DNA from: Bryobacterales bacterium
GTDB lineage: Bacteria; Acidobacteriota; Terriglobia; Bryobacterales; Bryobacteraceae
Direction of reading: 5' to 3'
Assembly: GCA_020854055.1 (NCBI GenBank)
Contig: JADZGD010000002.1
Span: forward strand, 1 to 50,509
DNA: 50,509 nt
Part shown: piece by piece, positions 9,415 through 17,428 of the stretch
How positions within the stretch are numbered: the stretch's first letter is position 1
Layout: each line of letters begins with the position of its first letter
The notes under the pieces: model-generated
Told to the model about the DNA's origin: nothing
Database searches by the model: none
The model's input: the letters and a program-made list of their open reading frames with translations, nothing else
Translations under genes and position numbers: made by a program

Positions 9415-9552
9415 ACCGCTATACTCTTTCACCCTGATCATAACCGGAGTTTTCTCTGGTTCTATGGTTCTAAGGCGCGTTTAGCCTCGTACTCAGGTAA
9501 GGTGGTTCGAAAGTCGGGCAAACCACCTAAGAATACATGGGACAATTGTGGC

Positions 9553-9828
9553 GTGGCTTACGACGACGAGGTAGTCCGTATTCCCATTACCGACGTCTTC
9601 GATCTGCACTCGGTCGCCCCGGCCGACGCCCGCGCCGTGGTAGAGGCCTACCTGGAAGAGGCCCATGCCCGAGGTTTCAAGGCCGTTCGCATCATTCACG
9701 GCCGCGGCATCGGCGTCCAGCGGGCCATGGTGCGCTCTGTGCTTGAACGGACGCCATTCGTGAAGGATTTTCACGACGCCCCGGCTCAGGCCGGCGGCTG
9801 GGGCGCCACCATCGCCACCCTGGGGTAA
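9553..9828 (+). CDS. Smr (MutS2 C-terminal-like) domain protein
   Basis: A stand-alone Smr domain of about 91 residues. The core signatures are DLHSVAP (the DLHG/H-type loop) and RIIHGRGIG (the HGxG motif), ending in AGGWGATIATL, as in small Smr proteins. Smr domains cut or bind nucleic acid; the cellular role of short ones is unclear. The start is uncertain: GTG 9553 gives the usual short length, GTG 9502 has a better upstream AGG, and the frame is open back to 9211, which would run into the divergent gene. Confidence 0.8.
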   Translation: MAYDDEVVRIPITDVFDLHSVAPADARAVVEAYLEEAHARGFKAVRIIHGRGIGVQRAMVRSVLERTPFVKDFHDAPAQAGGWGATIATLG

Positions 9829-10019
9829 TCCGCCAGGCGGACACCCATGGGCTCCATACCCTGAAGCGGCGTTCACCAGGCGCAAGGTGGCAGCTACCAC
9901 TCACAGTGTATTCATCCTTACAATTGAATTGGGGCTTCTCGAAAACGGCTCTACGGGGGTATGGCCCGCATCCGGAGGCGCAGCCGCTATCCTTCGGTTT
10001 CACAAGAGTATACGCGCGG

Positions 10020-10051
10020 CTCGCCGGGGGCGCGTTGCCCCACTCGGCGAG
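10020..10051. promoter_or_regulatory. Hairpin in the aceE leader
   Basis: Arms CTCGCCG (10020-10026) and CGGCGAG (10045-10051) pair perfectly, with a second inner stem GGGGC/GCCCC. It lies 34 bases before the aceE start. It could be an attenuator, an mRNA-stabilising stem or an operator for a pyruvate-responsive regulator. Confidence 0.4.
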
Positions 10052-10085
10052 AACACGCTATGGTTGAAGGAAACCCCTCAAAGTT

Positions 10086-12761
10086 ATGCTGAAAACGAAG
10101 GTGGACGTGGAGGATCTTAATCCTCAAGAGACTGCGGAGTGGCTGGAAGCGCTGGACGACGTGATCGATGGAGAGGGACCGGACCGCGCTCACAGCCTGC
10201 TCAATGCGCTGCTTGACCGGGCATCCACGCTCGGCGTGAATCCGCCGCTCAAGCTCAACACACCCTATCTGAATACCATCCCCGTTTCCGAGCAGGTACC
10301 CTACCCGGGCGATCGTCTCCTGGAACGCCGCATTAAGAGCCTGACCCGCTGGAATGCCATGGCCATGGTGGTGCGCGCCAACAAGTACGACCATGGGATC
10401 GGTGGTCACATCTCCACCTACTCCTCCCTCGCTACCCTCGTCGAGGTCGGCTTTCATCACTTCTTTCACGCAGCTTATGGCGACCAACCTGGCGATCTGG
10501 TCTACTTTCAGGGCCACGCATCGCCGGGAATCTATTCCCGCGCCTTTCTCGAGGGGCGCATTACAGAAAAGCAGTTGGAGAACTTCCGCCACGAGCTGCG
10601 CGATACGCCCGGCCTTTCCTCATACCCGCACCCGTGGCTGATGCCCGACTTCTGGCAATTCCCCACCGTCTCGATGGGTCTCGGCCCCATCAATTCGATC
10701 TATCAGGCACGGTTCATGCGCTATCTGGAGAACCGCGGCATCATCGCCGAAACACCGCGTAAGGTCTGGACCTTCGTCGGTGACGGCGAGAGCGACGAGC
10801 CGGAGACGATGGGTGCCCTCACGCTGGCTTCCCGCGAAAAGCTGGATAACCTGATCTTCGTGGTGAACTGTAATCTTCAGCGTCTGGACGGACCAGTTCG
10901 CGGCAATGGCAACATTATCAAGGAGTTGGAGGCAGCTTACCGCGGTGCCGGCTGGAACGTGATCAAGGTGATCTGGGGTGGCGCCTGGGACGAACTGCTG
11001 GCGCGGGATACCACCGGCCTGCTGGCCAGGAGAATGGGTGAATGCGTTGATGGCGAGTTTCAGAACTTCGCCGCCAAGGGCGGTGCGTACACCCGTAAGG
11101 AATTCTTCGGTAAGTATCCCGAGCTGCTCGAACTGGTCGCCGACATGAGTGATGAGCAGCTTGCCAGGTTGCCTCGCGGTGGACACGATCCGGTGAAGGT
11201 GATGAACGCCTACAAACGCGCCGTGGAGCATCGGGGCGGCCCCACCGTAATTCTGGCCAAGACAACCAAGGGCTACGGCATGGGTGAAGCCGGCGAGGGC
11301 CGTAATATCACCCATCAGCAGAAGAAGATGAACGAACAGGAGATGGAGTACTTCCGCCGGCGCTTTGAGATCCCGATTCCGGACGAAGCGATCCACACCC
11401 TCTCGTTCTACCGTCCGCCCGAAGATAGCCCTGAAATCAGATACATCCAGGAGCGCCGCCGCGCGCTGGGCGGTTATCTGCCGGAGCGAAGTTTCAAACC
11501 GGTCCAGATGGAGGCACCGCCGCTTGAGACCTTCAAGGAGCAACTGGACGGTTCGCTAGGCCGTGAAGTCTCCACCGCCATGGCTTTCGTGCGCGTGATG
11601 ACTACGCTGTTGAGGGATCCCAAACTCGGCAAGTATGTGGTTCCCATCATCCCCGACGAAGCGCGCACCTTCGGCATGGAGTCACTGTTCCGCCAGATCG
11701 GCATCTACGCGAGCCAGGGCCAGCTTTACAAGCCGGTGGATCGTGAGATGCTGCTCTACTACAAGGAGGCCAAAGACGGGCAGATCCTTGAAGAAGGAAT
11801 CACCGAGGCGGGTTCCATGGCCTCACTGACTGCCGCCGGAACCGCCTACGCCAACTACGGCGTAGCCATGATTCCCTTTTTCATTTATTATTCGATGTTC
11901 GGCTTCCAGCGTGTCGGAGACCTGGTATGGGCCTTCGGTGACTCGCGGGGCAAGGGCTTCATGATGGGCGGAACCGCCGGCCGGACCACTCTTGCCGGCG
12001 AGGGGCTGCAACATCAGGATGGCCACAGCCTGGTGCTTTCAAGTACCATTCCCACCTGCATCAGCTACGATCCCGCATACGCCTATGAGATCGCGGTCAT
12101 CATTCAGGACGGCATTCGCCGGATGTACCAGCAGAATGAGGACCATTTTTACTACCTCACCATCGGTAACGAGAACTATGCGCAGCCCCCGATTCCCGGC
12201 GGGCCTGAAGTAATCGAGGGTATCCTCAGAGGAATCTACCGGTTCCAGGCGCCGGTCGAGGGCGAGGCGTCGATTCACCTTTTTGGAAGCGGCTCGATAC
12301 TAAACGAGGCGCTCCGCGCCCAGCAGATGCTGCACAGCGACTTTCAGGTGGCGGCCGACGTGTGGAGCGTCACCAGCTACAACGAACTGCGGCGCGAGGC
12401 GCTCGATGTGGAGCGCTGGAATCGACTCAACCCGGCACAACCCGAGCGGACGCCCTATCTGCTCCGCGCTCTGGAGAAAGCCGCCGGGCCGATCGTCGCG
12501 GCCACCGATTACATGAAGATCGTCCCGGATCAGATCGCGCCCTGGCTTCCCGGACGCCTGGTATCGCTCGGCACCGATGGGTTCGGCCGTTCCGACAATC
12601 GCCACCACCTGCGCCAGTTTTTCGAGGTGAATGCCGAGTCCATCGCCGCGGCGGCGCTGGCCAAACTGGCGCGTGACGGCAAATTCGACGCCACGCGCGC
12701 GCAACGAGCCATTGTCGATCTGGGCCTCGATCCGGAATCACCCGATCCGTCGCGGCTCTAA
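10086..12761 (+). CDS. aceE: Pyruvate dehydrogenase E1 component, homodimeric type
   Basis: Thiamine-diphosphate enzyme that decarboxylates pyruvate and passes the acetyl group to the lipoyl E2 of the pyruvate dehydrogenase complex. At 891 residues it matches the length of E. coli AceE and follows it in order: the N-terminal helix that docks on E2, SSYPHPWLMPDFWQFPT, the ThDP/Mg motif beginning GDGE (232-235) and ending NCN (261-263), DEARTFGMESLFRQIGIY, and LGTDGFGRSD near the C-terminus. The start at 10086 is preceded by GAAGGAAA. No E2 or E3 gene is present next to it, so the complex is encoded at more than one locus. A downstream gene follows after three bases. Confidence 0.95.
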   Translation: MLKTKVDVEDLNPQETAEWLEALDDVIDGEGPDRAHSLLNALLDRASTLGVNPPLKLNTPYLNTIPVSEQVPYPGDRLLERRIKSLTRWNAMAMVVRANKYDHGIGGHISTYSSLATLVEVGFHHFFHAAYGDQPGDLVYFQGHASPGIYSRAFLEGRITEKQLENFRHELRDTPGLSSYPHPWLMPDFWQFPTVSMGLGPINSIYQARFMRYLENRGIIAETPRKVWTFVGDGESDEPETMGALTLASREKLDNLIFVVNCNLQRLDGPVRGNGNIIKELEAAYRGAGWNVIKVIWGGAWDELLARDTTGLLARRMGECVDGEFQNFAAKGGAYTRKEFFGKYPELLELVADMSDEQLARLPRGGHDPVKVMNAYKRAVEHRGGPTVILAKTTKGYGMGEAGEGRNITHQQKKMNEQEMEYFRRRFEIPIPDEAIHTLSFYRPPEDSPEIRYIQERRRALGGYLPERSFKPVQMEAPPLETFKEQLDGSLGREVSTAMAFVRVMTTLLRDPKLGKYVVPIIPDEARTFGMESLFRQIGIYASQGQLYKPVDREMLLYYKEAKDGQILEEGITEAGSMASLTAAGTAYANYGVAMIPFFIYYSMFGFQRVGDLVWAFGDSRGKGFMMGGTAGRTTLAGEGLQHQDGHSLVLSSTIPTCISYDPAYAYEIAVIIQDGIRRMYQQNEDHFYYLTIGNENYAQPPIPGGPEVIEGILRGIYRFQAPVEGEASIHLFGSGSILNEALRAQQMLHSDFQVAADVWSVTSYNELRREALDVERWNRLNPAQPERTPYLLRALEKAAGPIVAATDYMKIVPDQIAPWLPGRLVSLGTDGFGRSDNRHHLRQFFEVNAESIAAAALAKLARDGKFDATRAQRAIVDLGLDPESPDPSRL

Positions 12762-12764
12762 AAC

Positions 12765-13709
12765 ATGCTGCTGTTCAAAGAATCCGATGTGCGCCGTCTG
12801 CTTCCTATGAAGCAGTGCATCAACGTTCTGGGCTCGGCATTCCTCGCTTATGGACGCGGCGAAGCGCAGAATCAGCCGCGGCGGCGGTTGGTACTCCCAA
12901 CCGGATCGGTTCTACACCAGTTGGCGGGTGCCTGCGGCAACTACTTCGGCATCAAATATTATTCGACCAATCCCCGCCACGGCTACCACTTTCTTTTCAC
13001 GCTATTCGACGCCCCCACCGGGCAGCCGCTGGCAATCTTTGAAGCCAACTACTTGGGCCAGATCCGGACCGGCGCCGCCAGCGGCCTGGCCACCAGCCTG
13101 ATGGCCCCGCCAGGCGTCACGTCGCTGGCCATCATCGGTAGCGGTTTTCAGGCGGAAAGCCAACTGGCGGCAATGCTGGCCGTCCGCAAATTGACGAGTG
13201 TTCGGGTCTGGAGCCGTTCGGAGGCGAACAGAAAGCGGTTTGCCGACGAGATGAGTCTGCTCCATGGACTCCCCGTGGAGGCCGCCCGTTCGGCTCATGA
13301 AGCCGTGGATGGCGCTGACATTATCGTCACCGCCACCTGGGCCGCCGAACCAGTGCTGGAACCGGAGTGGGTGAAAGAAACGGCCCACATCAATGCCATG
13401 GGATCGAACAACCCCAAACGGAGGGAGATTCCAGCGGATCTGATTGAGCGGGCCGGTTTACTGGTCGCCGATTCCCTGGAACAGTGCCGCGTGGAAGCCG
13501 GGGATCTGGTGCTTGCGCTCAATGAGGCCGGATGGAGCCGGGTGGTGGAGTTGAAAGACATCGTCGGGCGCGGTGAAATACATGGAGCCGGCCGCCGGAC
13601 GATATTTAAATCAGTTGGTTTAGGACTGGAGGATGTAGCAGCCGCGGCTTTCGTCTATGAGGCGGCCAGGCAGCAAGGCTTCGACGTGACTGCGCCGTTG
13701 CTCGCTTAA
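12765..13709 (+). CDS. Ornithine cyclodeaminase / mu-crystallin family protein
   Basis: A 314-residue NAD(P)-binding protein. GIKYYS is the family's substrate-carboxylate region, AIIGSGFQAESQL is the Rossmann dinucleotide loop, and MGSNNPKRREI and LGLEDVAAAA are typical late motifs. Members include ornithine cyclodeaminase, archaeal-type alanine dehydrogenase, ketimine reductases and ectoine-pathway enzymes. The gene begins three bases after aceE, so they share an mRNA. Because aceE uses pyruvate, an alanine dehydrogenase or related imine reductase would fit, but this is only a contextual guess. Confidence 0.85.
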   Translation: MLLFKESDVRRLLPMKQCINVLGSAFLAYGRGEAQNQPRRRLVLPTGSVLHQLAGACGNYFGIKYYSTNPRHGYHFLFTLFDAPTGQPLAIFEANYLGQIRTGAASGLATSLMAPPGVTSLAIIGSGFQAESQLAAMLAVRKLTSVRVWSRSEANRKRFADEMSLLHGLPVEAARSAHEAVDGADIIVTATWAAEPVLEPEWVKETAHINAMGSNNPKRREIPADLIERAGLLVADSLEQCRVEAGDLVLALNEAGWSRVVELKDIVGRGEIHGAGRRTIFKSVGLGLEDVAAAAFVYEAARQQGFDVTAPLLA

Positions 13710-13750
13710 TGACGGCGCCAGCCCGCGCGCCTGAATCGGTCGTGTAGCCG

Positions 13751-13776
13751 TTGAACGTTCACTCCTGAACGTTCAA
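13751..13776. repeat. Tandem copies of the palindrome TGAACGTTCA
   Basis: Two copies (13752-13761 and 13766-13775) separated by four bases, each a perfect palindrome; together they also form an 11-bp-arm inverted repeat with a CTCC loop. The site lies between converging genes and covers the last codons of the small minus-strand gene. No T-run follows on either strand, so it is either a terminator-like stem or a double protein-binding site. Confidence 0.6.
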
Positions 13777-13983
13777 CTGGATGTCGCCCTCGCGCCAGGC
13801 GCTGATCTTCAACCGCCGGCATACCCAGCATAGCCCTTCGGCTGAAGTTGGAGCGCACTCTTCGTTACAAACCACACATCGGGCAACGCGCTTCAGTTTG
13901 TCGGCTTCTACCGACTTCTTCGCGTTCTCGAGAATCTCGTCAGCGATTACGGGTTCTGGAACGCACGCCGGTTTCCGCTTCAT
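13759..13983 (-). CDS. Small zinc-finger protein
   Basis: A 74-residue protein with two CxxC pairs (CVVC and CWVC, 14 residues apart) that can bind one zinc ion, flanked by Lys-rich helical N-terminal residues. GAGAGG lies 8 bases before the ATG. The family is not one I can name. Together with the next small gene it forms a pair of short zinc proteins on this strand; both might bind nucleic acid or assist protein contacts. Confidence 0.6.
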   Translation of the reverse strand: MKRKPACVPEPVIADEILENAKKSVEADKLKRVARCVVCNEECAPTSAEGLCWVCRRLKISAWREGDIQLNVQE

Positions 13984-14100
13984 CTGGTGCCGCCTCTCTT
14001 CCCCTCATTACTACTATAAACCAAACTCAGGATTGCACAGACACATCTCTCGGTCGAAGCAGGCACCTGGTAGGGAATTATCGAATGGCTGGTACTAGAC

Positions 14101-14307
14101 CTACGCGGCCCGTGGTGTGGTGATAACGTATCCGGCATCCAGCGACGCCGAGCATCGTCCACACTTCTGGCCCGCTTTCACTTTCACGGTCCGGCCGCTG
14201 ACCTCCACCGTCGCCTGAACCGTGTGAGTGCAGATTGGGCAGTAGACCGGGCTGGTGAACTCGCGCGTTACCGGCCGGTTGTTGAGGTTGTTGATGCTGC
14301 GAATCAT
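14101..14307 (-). CDS. Small zinc-ribbon protein
   Basis: A 68-residue protein with CPIC and CGRC knuckles separated by a beta-strand region (TVEVSGRTVKVKAG), the plan of a classic zinc ribbon. GGAGGGAG just before the ATG is a strong ribosome-binding site and supports translation. Function unknown. It is divergent from the lectin gene at 14439. Confidence 0.7.
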   Translation of the reverse strand: MIRSINNLNNRPVTREFTSPVYCPICTHTVQATVEVSGRTVKVKAGQKCGRCSASLDAGYVITTPRAA

Positions 14308-14438
14308 GCTCCCTCCTCCCCTTCACTCCATCAGACGCGATCAACCCGAAAAAGATTTGCGGAAAAGTGTAAATTCTTTTTCGCCGAACGGACCGGCCGG
14401 TTACGCTAAGATGCGAAAGGGACTTCCTTGTAGGGGGA

Positions 14439-15464
14439 ATGAAATCGGTGACTCATCCATTGCGAAAGATCTCCAGGACGGCCTGGCTATCTGCTGCCCT
14501 TCTCGTTTTGCCCATTGTGCTGGCTGCGCAGGGAGGCTTCAGCGGAGCCGGACGGTACGAAATTCGTAATCTCAAGTCAGGCAAGGTTCTCGACCTCGAC
14601 CGCAACGATCAATCGACGGTGATTCAATTCTCCTCGCGCGGTACGGACAACCAGGCGTGGGAGATCCAACCCGCTGATTCGGGATATTTTTACATTCGCA
14701 ACATGATGAACGGCTATGCGCTGGAAGCCACCGGGAACAATAACAGCGCCCCGCTGCGCGGAGCGCCCTACAACGGCTCCCCAAACCAGCAGTGGCGAAT
14801 CGAGAGCGGCAAGGATGGCAATGCGCTCATTGTGAATCGAAACGGTAAGGCCATCGACGTTCCAGACGGAACCGGCCGCGACGGTACCCGGTTGCAGGTC
14901 TACGACCGCAACGGCGACTCCAACCAGCGCTTCACTCTGAGCATGGTGTCGGGAGGAAGCAACCGCAATTGGGGAGGCGCGAATCAGGGTTGGCGCGGCG
15001 GCAATGCGAACCCGAACCAGGGCTTTGGCGCGGCGGCGACAACCCTCACCTGCTCCTCTGATAGCGGTTCGCGTGTGTACTGCGATGCCAACACCAGCGG
15101 CGGAGTTCAAATGACCCGGCAAATCAGTGGCTCTCCGTGCCGTCAGGGCGAGACCTGGGGCTATGACAACCGCGGTATCTGGGTCGACCGGGGCTGCCGC
15201 GCTGAGTTCCAGATCGGTGGCGAGGGAGGCTTCCGCGGCAACTTCAGAAGAAATCGGCAACAGCAGGGGAATCGCGAAGTGGTGACCTGCAGTTCTACTC
15301 GCGGCCGCCGCGCCTATTGCGGTAGCAACGTCGCGGGCGCCCAGGTGCGTATGCTGCGCCAGATGGGCAACCAGGCGTGTATTCAGGGCCAGACCTGGGG
15401 TTCCGATAACGGTGGAATCTGGGTCGATCGCGGTTGCTCAGCCCAATTTGAAATACGCCGGTAG
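14439..15464 (+). CDS. Secreted ricin-B-type lectin with two DUF3011 repeats
   Basis: A 341-residue exported protein. Residues 1-30 form a signal peptide. Residues about 35-165 are a ricin-type beta-trefoil: three repeats ending in QxW-like triplets (QAW, QQW, QRF). A Gly/Asn-rich linker (170-200) leads to two DUF3011 repeats of about 60 residues, each with four Cys and the shared strings QGETWG/QGQTWG and GIWVDRGC. The disulfide-rich repeats and lectin suggest binding to polysaccharide outside the cell. No catalytic domain is seen. GGGGGA lies before the ATG but very close to it. Confidence 0.85.
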   Translation: MKSVTHPLRKISRTAWLSAALLVLPIVLAAQGGFSGAGRYEIRNLKSGKVLDLDRNDQSTVIQFSSRGTDNQAWEIQPADSGYFYIRNMMNGYALEATGNNNSAPLRGAPYNGSPNQQWRIESGKDGNALIVNRNGKAIDVPDGTGRDGTRLQVYDRNGDSNQRFTLSMVSGGSNRNWGGANQGWRGGNANPNQGFGAAATTLTCSSDSGSRVYCDANTSGGVQMTRQISGSPCRQGETWGYDNRGIWVDRGCRAEFQIGGEGGFRGNFRRNRQQQGNREVVTCSSTRGRRAYCGSNVAGAQVRMLRQMGNQACIQGQTWGSDNGGIWVDRGCSAQFEIRR

Positions 15465-15489
15465 CCCGTGAAGCCGCGAGACAACGCTC

Positions 15490-15966
15490 ATGGCGATTGA
15501 AGTCTCGGTGAACGGTTCGCCGCGGCACATCGAGGCCGATCCGGACACCCCTCTGCTCCGTGTTCTGCGAGATACTCTCGGCCTCACCGGCGCCAAGTAT
15601 GGCTGTGGCGAGGGCCTGTGCGGGGCGTGTGCCGTGCTGGTGGACGGTCATGCCGTCAACTCCTGTGTCACGCCGCTCAGCGCGGTGGCCGGCAGCAAGG
15701 TGACCACCGTTGAGGGACTGGAGACGAACGGGCGCCTCCACCCGATGCAGCAGGCGTTCCTCGATAAAGGCGCAATGCAATGCGCCTACTGCACGCCAGG
15801 CATGATCCTGGGCGCCATCTCACTGCTGAACACCAAGCCTGCCCCCACCGAAGCCGATATTGTAGAGGCCATGGATGGCCATATCTGCCGCTGTGGTACC
15901 TACCCGCGTATCGTTGACGCGATCCGGTTGGCCGCATCACGCCAGGCCGGGAACAGGCCTCGGTAA
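15490..15966 (+). CDS. [2Fe-2S] small subunit of a molybdenum hydroxylase (CoxS/IorA type)
   Basis: A 158-residue protein of the xanthine dehydrogenase small-subunit family. The plant-ferredoxin-type cluster is held by Cys39, Cys44, Cys47 and Cys59 (CGEGLCGAC), and the second cluster by Cys98, Cys101, Cys133 and Cys135 (CAYC...CRCG). It normally passes electrons from a Mo-cofactor subunit to an acceptor. No Mo-binding large subunit or FAD subunit lies next to it, so it is an orphan here: either its partner is elsewhere or the operon has been broken. The best family fit is the isoquinoline 1-oxidoreductase alpha subunit. Confidence 0.88.
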   Translation: MAIEVSVNGSPRHIEADPDTPLLRVLRDTLGLTGAKYGCGEGLCGACAVLVDGHAVNSCVTPLSAVAGSKVTTVEGLETNGRLHPMQQAFLDKGAMQCAYCTPGMILGAISLLNTKPAPTEADIVEAMDGHICRCGTYPRIVDAIRLAASRQAGNRPR

Positions 15967-16120
15967 CCCCATTGGCGGGCACTCAGCCGGATTTGGCAAA
16001 CTGCCGCCGATGGTTTCGAGAAGGGAATTCCGCGCGGCGCGTGTGAACCTGCCTCCGAAGAACTCCTTGATCTTCGACGCCACCAGTGGGGAAAGGCTCC
16101 TCTGACATAATTGAAGTTTC

Positions 16121-17428
16121 ATGTCTTCAGAATTGATCTGCTTTAACCCGGCCTGCCGGTCGCGCTACGCCATTACCGATGTGCTTTACAACTGCCCTCG
16201 CTGCGGAGGCCTGCTCGAAGCGGATTTCGACCGCGCCGGCATCGATGCCGCTGCCCTGAAATCGTTGTGGCGCTCCCGCAGAACGCTGAATTCCAAGCTC
16301 GACCAAAGCGGGGTCTGGCGCTACCGTGAGTTGATTCCGTTCCTTGACGACACCAGTTGTGTGGTATCGCTCCGCGAGGGCAACACACCGCTGCTCGATG
16401 GCCCGCGCGCCGCCTCCTATGCCGGCGTCGATCGAATCGTTTTCAAGCACCAGGGCTTCAACCCTACCGGCTCGTTCAAGGATAACGGCATGACCTGCGG
16501 CGCCTCCCAAGCCGTACGGCTGGGCATGCGGCGGGTAGCCTGCGTATCTACGGGGAACACTTCGGCCTCCATGGCCGCCTATGCGAGCGCCGCCGGTTTG
16601 CAACCCATCATCTTCATTCCGCACGGCAACATCTCCTACGGCAAGCTGGCCCAGGCGCTCGAATACGGCGCCCGGACGTTTCAGGTGGAAGCCAATTTCG
16701 ACCAGATTCTGGCGCTGGTGCGGGTGCTGGCCGAACGGCTCGGCATATACCTGCTGAACTCCATCAACCCGTTCCGCATCGAGGGCCAAAAGAGCATCAT
16801 TTTTGAAATGATGGACCAGCGTGACTGGAACCCACCCGATTGGATCGTGCTGCCCGGCGGCAACTTGGGTAACACCTCGGCTTTTGGTAAGGCGTTGAGA
16901 GAATTGCACTCGCTTGGCTTCATCAACCGAATGCCGCGGCTGGCTGTGATCCAGGCCTCCGGCGCTTCCCCGTTTTTTGAGCTGTGGCAGGCGGCGGACC
17001 ATACGCGCTTGAGCGCGGTCGGGCATCCGGAGACGCTGGCCACGGCCATCAAGATCGGTGATCCGGTTTCCTGGCCTAAGGCCCTCCACGAAGTGGAGCG
17101 CACCCGGGGCACGGTGGAGAAGGTGACCGAGCAGGAGATTGCCGACGCCAAGGCCCAGATCGGCCGGTGTGGGATTGGATGCGAACCCGCCTCAGCCGCC
17201 ACGCTGGCGGGAGTCTGCAAGCTGCGCGCCGCGGGCGTGATCGCACCCGATGCCGACATCGTGGCCGTGCTAACGGGCAATGTGCTGAAGGACCCCGATT
17301 ATATCTACCGCTATCACACCAAACAGCTCGACGCGCCGGATGGGACCCGGCTCAACTCTACCTTCGCCAATCAGCCGGTGGTGGTAGCAAACGATCCCGA
17401 CCGTATCGCGACGCTGCTGGAGGATTAG
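16121..17428 (+). CDS. thrC: Threonine synthase
   Basis: PLP enzyme that turns O-phospho-homoserine into threonine. The 435-residue protein begins with a four-Cys zinc ribbon (Cys7, Cys12, Cys25, Cys28), typical of one branch of threonine synthases, and then has the cofactor lysine in NPTGSFKDNGM (Lys120), STGNTSAS for phosphate binding and PGGNLGNT. The final codons overlap the converging GH28-like gene by four bases (17425-17428). No other thr genes are adjacent. Confidence 0.92.
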   Translation: MSSELICFNPACRSRYAITDVLYNCPRCGGLLEADFDRAGIDAAALKSLWRSRRTLNSKLDQSGVWRYRELIPFLDDTSCVVSLREGNTPLLDGPRAASYAGVDRIVFKHQGFNPTGSFKDNGMTCGASQAVRLGMRRVACVSTGNTSASMAAYASAAGLQPIIFIPHGNISYGKLAQALEYGARTFQVEANFDQILALVRVLAERLGIYLLNSINPFRIEGQKSIIFEMMDQRDWNPPDWIVLPGGNLGNTSAFGKALRELHSLGFINRMPRLAVIQASGASPFFELWQAADHTRLSAVGHPETLATAIKIGDPVSWPKALHEVERTRGTVEKVTEQEIADAKAQIGRCGIGCEPASAATLAGVCKLRAAGVIAPDADIVAVLTGNVLKDPDYIYRYHTKQLDAPDGTRLNSTFANQPVVVANDPDRIATLLED

